Shown here: positions 56,539 to 64,000 of the stretch, piece after piece
How positions within the stretch are numbered: the first letter of the stretch is position 1
Layout of the letters: every line of letters begins with the position of its first letter
Assembly: GCA_944470555.2 (NCBI GenBank)
Contig: OX104128.1
Location: 58,349,257 to 58,413,256, forward strand
DNA length: 64,000 bases
From: Heterobilharzia americana
Lineage: Eukaryota; Platyhelminthes; Trematoda; Strigeidida; Schistosomatidae
Direction of reading: 5' to 3'
Translations under genes and position numbers: made by a program
The notes under the pieces: model-generated
The model's input: the letters and a program-made list of their open reading frames with translations, nothing else
Database searches by the model: none
What the model was told of the DNA's origin: nothing

Positions 56539-56835
56539 TCAGGTAATATCGAGACATTCCTATGAGGGACCATATGTCAACAGAGATTGATAGATTCGAT
56601 CTAGCATTGCAATAGGACATAAAAATATCAGCAAATAATAATCAAGAATACCCATCGAACATATCGAGGTTATCGTGCCTCAGCGACCTAGTGGAAAAGC
56701 GTCTGGGATTTGAAGCAATTAGTCGCAAGTTCGAGTTTCAATGAGAACGACATGATTCACTGGGGAGAGGTTGATGAGTCCCAAATACGAGGAAACCAGC
56801 GTCTTGCATTCCCACTGCTAGCCATCATCAAGTTA
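56539..56835 (+). mobile_element. Sm-alpha SINE copy
   Basis: Leader 'aggtaatatcgagacattcc', tRNA-like box A 'agcgacctagtggaaaagcg' (56683-56702), box B-like 'caagttcgagttt' (56726-56740), hammerhead core and tail 'cactgctagccatcatcaa'. Confidence 0.75.
56766..56822 (+). ncRNA. Hammerhead ribozyme, mutated core
   Basis: Reads TTGATGA (56772-56778) instead of CTGATGA, helix II is weakened (CCC/CGAG), GAAA at 56793-56796 and GTC at 56802-56804 are kept. The changed first core base should inactivate it. Confidence 0.6.
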
Positions 56836-56849
56836 ATTAGAACCCCTAA

Positions 56850-57360
56850 ACTAGACAGATAGAATCAATGTAGAACGTCGCGCATAAGAGCATCAGTAGT
56901 ACACATAGTAGTATACACAGAACCATCCAGTCAAACTGAAGACAAAGTTTAGTGTGGATATTCAAGCTTTCGAAGACGTCAAGGAGTGAATATATCTGCA
57001 CCATTGTAACCTATTTTCAGCCGTTTCATCAAGAGTCAACTGCCACTGATTTCATCCGTCTTCGGACCCAAGTTAGGTAGTCTACATTTCACCATACGGC
57101 TCAGATCAAGAATCACAGACTTCGTCCACTGGTCCCATATCTTGGTATGGCCACGCTGAACCTAATCCAACTTCCACTGACATGATACATCGACGTAGGT
57201 GGTGACTCGGCATGCGTAACACATACCCAAGACACTTGAGTTGATGAAGAACGAAGATAGATGTCTGCCAATAGCAATTATGTAATGGGCGTTGCTGATC
57301 AGAATGGATAACAGTAGTATATGTTGAAAGGTCCACAGAAATCATAGGCAATTACCAGCA
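56850..57360 (-). pseudogene. Second RTE-like family, old 3' fragment
   Basis: 'agaatcaatgtagaacg' flank, 'atatctgcaccattg', 'aagaatcacagacttcgtccactgg', and 'gtggtgactcggcatgcgtaacac' occur in family order. Frames destroyed. Confidence 0.6.
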
Positions 57361-57654
57361 ACGAGTAAAGATTCTGCACAGAGAAACGCTACAGACAATA
57401 TGGGCGTATCAAGATAGAAGCATAAGAAGAAATGAAGCACATTGTGAAAATAACTGTTTTAGTGGAAAGTGTACAATATTTGATGACTACTGTACGAGAT
57501 GTCAATAATAAACATTCCTTGTATTGATTGGTTACGGGAGTGCAACCAATTTCATGTTGTCTAGTCCTGAGTGCAAAGCGAATCCTATCGATCATATTTG
57601 CAACGTGGCAACCAAATTAGGAAGCTCAGCATCGCGGTGCACATTAGTAGATGT

Positions 57655-58082
57655 TTGTTGGTTGGAGGCAATCGGTAGGAAGCCCTGCTCCACCTAGGTT
57701 TCGTGCTTTTTGGCACTCGTCAGCAAAGGGTATCTGCAACCTCGACGGAACTGATTTCCCGCCTGACATTTGAACGCACGTCACCCAGTGTTGTAGTCAG
57801 TGACTTTACCACTGAACTATTCGGGTCGCAATTGACTTCCTATAGGACTGGTTTACATGTATTGATTGGTCATGGAAGTGCAACCAATTTCATGTTGTCG
57901 TTGGTTTGCTCGAATAGCTCAGTGGTGAAGACGTTGACTACAATACTGGGTAACGTGGGTTCGAATCTCAGGCGGGACGTCGGTTCCGTCAAGGTTTCAG
58001 ATACGCCTTGCTGACGAGTGCCAGGAAGCACGAAACCTAGGTCGAGCAGGGCTTCCTGCCGATTGCCTCCAACCAACTAACA
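57655..58082. mobile_element. Inverted pair of S3 SINEs
   Basis: Left copy (57655-57835) on the minus strand, right copy (57895-58082) on the plus strand with clear box A 'gaatagctcagtggtgaag' (57911-57929) and box B 'gggttcgaatctc' (57957-57969). Outer ends 'gttggaggcaatcgg' and 'ccgattgcctccaac' pair. Arms about 180 bp. Confidence 0.8.
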
Positions 58083-58084
58083 TA

Positions 58085-58555
58085 AACATACCTTCCTTCA
58101 TCTCCGTCTTGTCCTTTTCCACACTAGATGATGACCAATTGTATTTTGTAAAAGATGAACAAATGCGATCTAACTTTCTGGTTAGATAAATAATAGGCTT
58201 GACAAGGCATTTACAAATGTATTAATCAATACTGTACGAAACCATAGGTATACACTGATTGATAAGTAGTTTCAAATCAGACTGAAACAATCATCCTATA
58301 CTCCGAAATGTTTATTTTTCAAAATTCTTATCTGTCCGAGATAAATACAAATAAGAAATTAGTCGATTCCCCTATAAACCATCCAAATAAAAAAGTTTAT
58401 GAATAAATTTTTAAAAAACCTGTTCCGTAAGTAATTAGAGTAATACTAGGCATGAACTTAATGTACATTTCTATCATATATCCCATATGTAATCATAGTG
58501 TTATGTTAAGCGTAGTAGCAAATATGATGATAATATAGACAATCAAAATACGATG
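58085..58555. other. Unassigned sequence
   Basis: AT-rich, no repeat relative recognised. A possible very short minus-strand exon at 58093-58125 was considered and not accepted. Confidence 0.4.
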
Positions 58556-58895
58556 GAAAATCGATTTTGAGATGAGAGAGGCAATAAAACATGTGCGATG
58601 TATTCGAGCAATACATTTCGAACAATCTGATCATACACACACACACGTGCATTTACTTGTCATGGCATTTTATATATGAAGGATGAAAACACAATGGGAT
58701 AATATAAGAGTCAAACTTGAGCACTGTGGTCGATTGTAATTCCATTTTAGTCTGTTTATTAGAAATATCACACAGTGAGGGAACAGTACCATTCACTGGA
58801 TAACATTTTGGACACAATTCATTGTCCATATTCATATCAGGTAACTCCACAACTTCGAGACAAACTTTATATCCCATCTAGTTCAAACATACCCC

Positions 58896-59640
58896 CGTTT
58901 ATATGATCTGCTGAACGTGAATAAACATGATCTCCCTCTTCGCCCAGTATTCAATATGTTTAATTCACCTTATCAGTCATTAGCGAAGTGGCTTGCTAAA
59001 ATGCTTGAACCTTTGACATCAAATCTGTGCAGATATAGTCTTCCCGATACATTTGGTTTTATTCGCTACATCGGAGATATCAACGTAACGGGTAAGTGTA
59101 TGATATCGCTTGATGTTTGTTCTTTATTTACCAAATTTCCACCTGTTGAAACTGTTTGTTATCTATGTAATAACATTGATTCTAATAATATTAACATTGG
59201 ATTACCTACAAGCCATCTAAAAGAACTAATATTAAGATGTACGTTTAATGTACAGTTTAGATTCAATGATATAACTTATAATCAGACGGATGGTGTCGCA
59301 ATGGGGTCTCCACTAGGCCCTGTCCTGGCTGATATCTTTGTGGCAAAGCTTGAGAACGGACCCTTTAAAGATATAATTTCGGAACTTTATTTGTATAAAA
59401 GGTAAATGGACGACACTTTCCGTATTTACGACGAAACATGTTCAGTGGACGAGCTGTTAAGACGTTTCAATGATTGTCACCCATTCATTAAATTCACTGT
59501 AGAAAAAGAGTAAAACTCATCGTTCCACTTTCTAGACATAATGTAAAAGAGAAGGGATGATGACTCGATTCTAAGGTCAGTCTACCGAAAGCCAACTTGG
59601 ACCGGTCAGTTCACTAACTTTTATAGTTGGGTACCTCTTG
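58896..59640 (+). pseudogene. Penelope reverse transcriptase, broken at the catalytic motif
   Basis: The frame from 58896 gives LPLRPVFNMFNSPYQSLAKW, then LDVCSLFTKFPPVETV (first catalytic Asp), DGVAMGSPLGPVLADIFVAK, and at 59401 R-stop-MDDTF, where the tyrosine position of the YxDD motif is TAA. It continues after the stop as RIYDETCSVDELLRRFNDCH, another stop (HFLDIM-stop), and YRKPTWTGQFTNFYSW. Stops at the active site, after VEKE and in the thumb region show it is dead. Its sequence between motifs A and C is still well kept. Confidence 0.85.
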
Positions 59641-59746
59641 GTTGTAATAGAAATCTCATTCATTCACTGTGTGCCAGAATCTATGGAATATGTTCAGAAG
59701 ATACGGTGGATGCCGAAATCAAAACTCTTAGAATAATATCTAATAA

Positions 59747-59749
<3 letters not shown>

Positions 59750-59817
<68 letters not shown>
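59750..59817. repeat. TA microsatellite inside Penelope RT
   Basis: About 34 AT units interrupting the thumb/linker region of the element. Confidence 0.95.
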
Positions 59818-59818
<1 letters not shown>

Positions 59819-60293
59819 CGGATACCCTAAATGATTTATTGATAAGAATCTGAAGAAACGAACCACTCCTCATCCCACTACAGTCCCTAAGAAAATTTTA
59901 ACCATGGATCTAGAATTCAAAGGAGACATCAAAGCCGAAGTGCTGAAAACTCGTCTGTCAAGATGTATCAATAATAGCCTTCATGCTGCTAGACTAAGAA
60001 TGATATTCTCCAGCCGCCGTCTGATTCATCAATGAGTGAAGGATAGGCTTCCACTTATGTCCACATCTATGTGTATCTACAAGTTCATATGCTCCTGTGG
60101 AGCTGACTATATTGGACGTTGTAAGCGGGCACTCCGAAAACCTGGTGCTGAACACTACCAGGTTTGGCTTACCAGAGGCGACCAATGGAAAACGACTTCA
60201 TCTATATGTGAACACCTTGTTGAATTGGGACACTCAGCACCTCGAGATTCATCCTTTAAAATAATTTACAAAGTTAAAATTCAACTACTCTAA
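59818..60293 (+). pseudogene. Penelope linker and GIY-YIG endonuclease
   Basis: Linker LKKRTTPHPTTVPKKILTMD and RLSRCINNSLHAARLRMIFS, then a stop at 60033, then CIYKFICSCGADYIGRCKRAL with IYK and YIG at the two signature positions, an R/H helix (RKPGAEHYQVWL), and SSICEHLVELGHSAP with the conserved H. The domain itself is open from 60036 to 60293. Penelope endonucleases also carry CC..H-type cysteines between the motifs (ICSCG), seen here. Confidence 0.8.
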
Positions 60294-60568
60294 AGGTTTA
60301 CGTTTCCACCATTTATGCATAGCTGAAGCATCAACCACACATCAACAAAAACCGAAACTTTGCATTCAAAAACATTTTGTGAAACCACTTTCTCTACCTT
60401 GGCCTTAACAATTCATTTTATTGATTTTGTCAATTTCATTTCACTTCACTTTGGTATACTTCTCTTCTATTATCATCATTATCACCAATTTTCACTTGAT
60501 TGACAACATTTGACCCATATTTCACTTTTTAATATCAATTCCCTGCCTTATTCATTGACCTATTTTAC

Positions 60569-60819
60569 ATATTTCAGCTTCAAGTTGTTATTCATCGTAG
60601 ACTGACATCAGTTGGAGGAACAAAGGAAACCTGGGAGCACTGCGCAGCTGTTTCGTCCTAAGACAGGACTCCTCAGCAGTGCGCACCCACGACCCCACCA
60701 GCAGGGATCGAACCCGCGACCTTCAGGTTCCGCGGCCAGCGCGTTGCCATTGAGCCACTGGGTCAGAATCCAGTGCTCCATATTTCGAACTTCTGTTAGC
60801 TCACGATATTTCAGCTTCA
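60569..60819 (-). mobile_element. tRNA-derived SINE S1 with 14 bp duplication
   Basis: Body 60583-60805. Minus strand: box A 'tggctcaatggcaacgcg' and box B 'gggttcgatccc' are near consensus. The duplication 'atatttcagcttca' is perfect (60569-60582 and 60806-60819). One of the best preserved S1 copies. Confidence 0.9.
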
Positions 60820-60959
60820 TTATCCCCGTTTTACAATTCTTTGACAACAATTGACTCTCATCTCACCACTTGTTATCAATTCCTCCCTCCTTATTCAGAG
60901 ACCCATTTTCTATCTCTTCCACTTGAACAAATACCACCACCTACACCGATTGTATATTT

Positions 60960-61770
60960 TGTATACTGACTGAGCAACTGTTTTAGTGCAATTATCTGTC
61001 GCTTAACCGAGTATAAATACGACTGTACAGCTTGATAATAATGAAGTTGTTGAGAAGAAATATTTCTTCGCTGATACATGCCTTGTTCTTGTAAATTCCT
61101 GATTTTCTCTCCTTCTTTGTGACGACAGGTGTAGTAGAATTTTCCATATATCTGACACAGGTGAAGAATTATTCCTGTTACTGAATGTGTTTAGTGTTGA
61201 TTCCATAAACAAACAGTCGGTTATCAATCTCTCCCTCCACCCAACTAAGTTAGTTTTCAACACTGTCGCTCTATCCCATCCTACTGTGTGATTGTGCGTC
61301 ATCACATGCAGTGCTATAGCCAAGTTTTTCTCTAGATTTCTTATCTTATTAGGAGCTACTAATCTTGATTTAGCTAGGTTTTTGTGCTCTGTTATTCTAA
61401 TCGACCCTGGTCGGCTGCTTTGATCTATATACTTGACCCCGCAGTCATTCTGGTGAACAAGATTATTTGGTTTAATTGCATCGATAGGATGTTTTAACCT
61501 ACAAACCTTGTTTCTAAGCGAGTTTGTTGGTTAAAATTCCATTTTAATCCCAGCCTTATTGAGAATTCTTCGTAATGCTTCTGAGGTGCATTTCTTGTAT
61601 GGCAATACAGCAGAGGTTTTAAATTCTCTCTTAACCCTATCAACACTATTACCATTAGGGATGGATTTATCATTGATAACACCAGAATTACTACTACTAC
61701 TACCATTGCTAATATTTTTCTTTCGATTTCTTATGAATTTATTCATAAATTTTGGTGGGTAGTTATTGAG
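60960..61770 (-). pseudogene. Penelope-like element, linker and endonuclease fragment
   Basis: Minus strand: MNKFIRNRKKNISNG, VLPYKKCTSEALRRILNKAG and the end of the linker (61746-61531), then after frame breaks the later GIY-YIG part with HKNLAKS, ALHVMTHNHTVGWD and LKTNLVGWRERLITDCLF (61323-61003). The LPY motif and the WD/W.ERLI blocks are typical of Penelope endonuclease regions. Related fragments at 430-990 and 25310-25770. Confidence 0.75.
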
Positions 61771-61924
61771 ACGTAGCGTATTTTGATGTGTCTGATTTCT
61801 TGTCGCAGATTTCCTGATCCATTAGTAAACTTTTTCGCTCTCACTTAAGCATTTAACTATGCCTACTTTAACTGAAATGGGGTGGGAGGATTCGAAGTGG
61901 GGTGAGATAAATAAACTAATTAAC

Positions 61925-63055
61925 ACAATACAAGATTTGTAAAATATGGGGATAATAAGAAGGAACAGTCACACATTTCTACACCTCCCTTAGCATTATA
62001 ATGACATAAAAATTATCAAGGTTGAAGGTAAAAACAAAACGGTTTCGAATACACAAAGCAGAGTTGGAAATTTATTTCGCATTCATAAGGCTTCAATACA
62101 CCTAAGTATAAGTAAACGACACTGTGGATGGACCACTCCTGTACAATGATCTGAAGACTGTTTTCGGGTCAATCCTGTCACATGTTTCTTTCCATAGTCT
62201 CTTTACCTATCAACGATTGAGTCTGTCTATCTATCTTTCTCTCCCCTATATTCATATTCATTTGAGGATATCCTCCACCACTCTCGATTTCATTGTTCAA
62301 TTACTCCTCGTCCCAATGTGTGTGTCACGCCACACATATACACATGTAAATTGGTATACACACTGGGATGTGATGTAATCATTTATGAAGTGATGAGGTT
62401 TATATTTTCAAGCATAGGTTCCGTTTTCCCGATAATACTGAGTCAGGGTGGATAGTATATCTTTTTTTATTACCGAATTAAGTTTTCGTTTTGAGATAGT
62501 GGTGTTTGATTCGGCCTTATACTATAGTATGATGTAAACACCCTTCTTCGGTACGAAAGTTCAAACCCCCTTTGTGTATTCAAAAACTAGGCAGCCAGTG
62601 TGAGTACGATCAAGAGGCAGTAACGCGCTACAAATTCAGATGATATTTAGGCGACGCGCCTTGGTGATTCAAGTGAAATAAAAGTCTGGTGAGCAGTTGG
62701 ACTCCGTAAGTGAGTTGGTAGAGCAACACGTCGAAAACCCGGTGATGGCTAGTTCGAATCTGTCCGCGGTCCAAATTTTCATTCCACCTCCAATCATCTC
62801 CTAGTGTATTCAAAAACAGTTTGTCCTCAGCCTTAGTAATCTTTATGTCATTTTAATCCCAAAGGAGGTGTGAAAATGTATTACTGTTCCTCCTTATTAT
62901 CCCTATATTTTACAAATCTTGTATTACCTTAATTTATTTAATTACCCCACCCCATTTTCATCTTTCATATAAAACGCCATGACAACTAAATGTGTGTGTG
63001 TATGATCAGATTGTGCTAAATGTATTGCGCGAATACATCACATTTGTGAGATAAC
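61925..63055. mobile_element. Penelope arms (family c) without RTE insertion, with SINE insertion
   Basis: 61925-62560 matches 51190-51655 joined directly to 55060-55240; at 62330-62352 the point where the RTE sits in the other copy is uninterrupted. The right arm 62818-63055 is inverted relative to the left. The central Penelope coding part is missing and an S2 SINE lies between. Confidence 0.8.
62574..62817 (+). mobile_element. tRNA-derived SINE S2 with 14 bp duplication
   Basis: Body 62588-62803, tRNA-like core 62700-62772 with box A-like 'taagtgagttggtagagc' and box B 'agttcgaatct'. The flanking 'gtgtattcaaaaac' is repeated exactly (62574-62587 and 62804-62817). Confidence 0.8.
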
Positions 63056-63059
63056 CCCC

Positions 63060-63775
63060 CCCCCTCCGCGTCTTCTGATTACACTATCCAAATTCATCAT
63101 AGGGACTAATTGTTTCAAACCAACAATATCACATTGGATGTGAACAAGATACAAAAGAATAACTAGAATATGTTTTGAATAAATAGCTAACAACTTAAGC
63201 AAGTACAGAGTAAAATACACTTTAAACGTAGAGTATGTTGAAGTAGAATAACTGATGTTGACGAAGTGTCTGATTTTAACGCTTCTTGTGTACTACTGCA
63301 AGTGTGCAGGTGGTCGACAGTTCCCGACGGTCTACACCACAGAAGGCTGGTTGTTCTTGAGATAATTGAAAAACGAGGAGCAGCGTATGACCGTAGAGCC
63401 CATCGAACATATCTGTTTGAAGGCGGTCACCCACAGCCTTTTGGCAAGTTTGAAACTATGATTCCATGTTGCAAGTATCGGTATGCCATGAGGGGATGGG
63501 AGTGTGCTATTTTTGGGGTTGACCTCTTGTAACCCACCCCCCTCCTTTTCATAGGGAAGGCAACATCAGCGTAGCACTGCTGGTCCTCCCAGGGAAACAG
63601 CCTACTACTGTCACACTCGCGTCCAGTCAGCAGTACGACCTCGCCCTCAGACCCCATCAAAGTGTAGCAATTTACACTAGAATGATAACTACTGTTTGTC
63701 TCACCACTATTCAGCATACCTTTGTGGCATGGTAGGACGTCGAGGGAACATACGTTCCAGTGGCATAGCACGTTG
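63060..63775. other. Unassigned sequence with open frames on both strands
   Basis: A 114-codon minus-strand frame (63771-63427: MLCHWNVCSLDVLPCHKGML... with ..GREC.. and ..FPWEDQQCYADVAFP..) overlaps an 88-codon plus-strand frame (63266-63532). I suspect a dispersed repeat because of its setting, but no second copy lies in the window. Function not recognised. Confidence 0.3.
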
Positions 63776-63779
63776 GTTC

Positions 63780-64000
63780 ATTTTGATATGAAAACCAGAC
63801 CACCATGCCAAGGTAGCAGCTTAAATATTCGCAGTAACCTCTGTCTTCGAGTTGTTTATCCTCTCACAGAACTTTGTCTACTTTGATATCACTCTTATTC
63901 CATTCAACGATGCACTAAGGTGTGAGATTCGACGTTGATTGTCTGGTTGGCTGTCTATCCATCTATAACGCTTATAACAGTTCTACTGCTACATCTATAC
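63780..64000 (+). mobile_element. 3' flank of the second RTE-like family
   Basis: Contains 'tgtttatcctctcacagaactttgtctactttg...' and '...gacgttgattgtctgg', matching 44180-44285. Continues past the window edge. Confidence 0.45.

Larger units (their letters stand above)
58560..60300 (+). mobile_element. Penelope-like element with RT and GIY-YIG remains
   Basis: 58560-58880 is an arm-like left end ('gatgtattcgagcaatacatttcgaac' as in the other units). RT follows, then a TA array, linker and GIY-YIG domain. It is the most complete Penelope copy here. Domain order RT then GIY-YIG is diagnostic of the group. Confidence 0.85.

Noticed and set aside
57900..57975. Functional tRNA gene on the plus strand
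   Set aside because: Part of the repeated S3 SINE found in three places, without a convincing acceptor stem.
58093..58125. A 32-base minus-strand micro-exon with AG and GT(ATGT) ends
   Set aside because: Too short to judge, phase cannot be linked to exon A, and no neighbouring exon was found.
63427..63771. Host gene encoding a 114-residue protein
   Set aside because: No splice context or recognised domain, and an equally long frame overlaps on the other strand; listed only as unassigned.

Overview
The window looks like genomic DNA of a blood fluke (Schistosoma or a close trematode relative). The DNA is AT-rich. It carries Sm-alpha-type tRNA-related SINEs with hammerhead ribozyme cores, many copies of an RTE-like endonuclease/reverse-transcriptase retroelement known from schistosomes, Penelope-like elements with GIY-YIG ends, and huge imperfect ATT/ATC tracts. 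There is no sign of bacterial or viral gene organisation. Species assignment within the genus is not possible by eye.

The main host feature is one long split gene on the minus strand. I found six exons by pairing splice sites with open frames: 45875-45548, 38349-38228, 27035-26167, 17060-16994, 12608-12455 and 2143-1875. Each has an AG acceptor and each internal junction a GT donor, the reading-frame phase agrees at all five junctions, and the last exon ends in a stop. Together they encode about 602 residues of an Asn/Ser/Asp-rich protein I do not recognise. The 5' exons are probably beyond the right edge. The five introns (about 4.4 to 11.2 kb) hold most of the mobile DNA in the window.

Layout. 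1-2000: SINE, Penelope-like and RTE fragments beside the last exon. 2.3-10.5 kb: imperfect ATT/ATC tracts totalling about 5 kb, interrupted by SINE, Sm-alpha and RTE insertions. 10.6-21.3 kb: fragments of a second RTE-like family, a fold-back Penelope unit, a partial tandem of Sm-alpha carrying a hammerhead core, and two small exons. 22.3-25.8 kb: two internally deleted RTE copies facing each other. 26.2-27.0 kb: the largest exon. 28.3-31.4 kb: a second, inverted copy of the fold-back Penelope unit, SINEs and an RTE derivative. 33.7-37.5 kb: an almost intact 3.2 kb RTE copy with a 14 bp target-site duplication, inserted into an older relative. 38-46 kb: exons, SINEs and RTE/Penelope remnants. 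46-64 kb: Penelope palindromes (one split by a 3.3 kb RTE copy, with its unoccupied counterpart near 62.3 kb), a Penelope RT/GIY-YIG pseudogene, inverted SINE pairs and a possible LTR-element remnant.

The elements depend on one another. The SINEs show 11-14 bp duplications and in one case 5' truncation, as expected if LINE-type machinery moves them. RTE copies end in AAT repeats that adjoin many of the ATT microsatellites. Penelope units repeatedly appear as inverted arms around a short piece of their own coding region. No complete, unbroken mobile-element open reading frame set was seen; the 34.3-37.5 kb copy is one base away from it.
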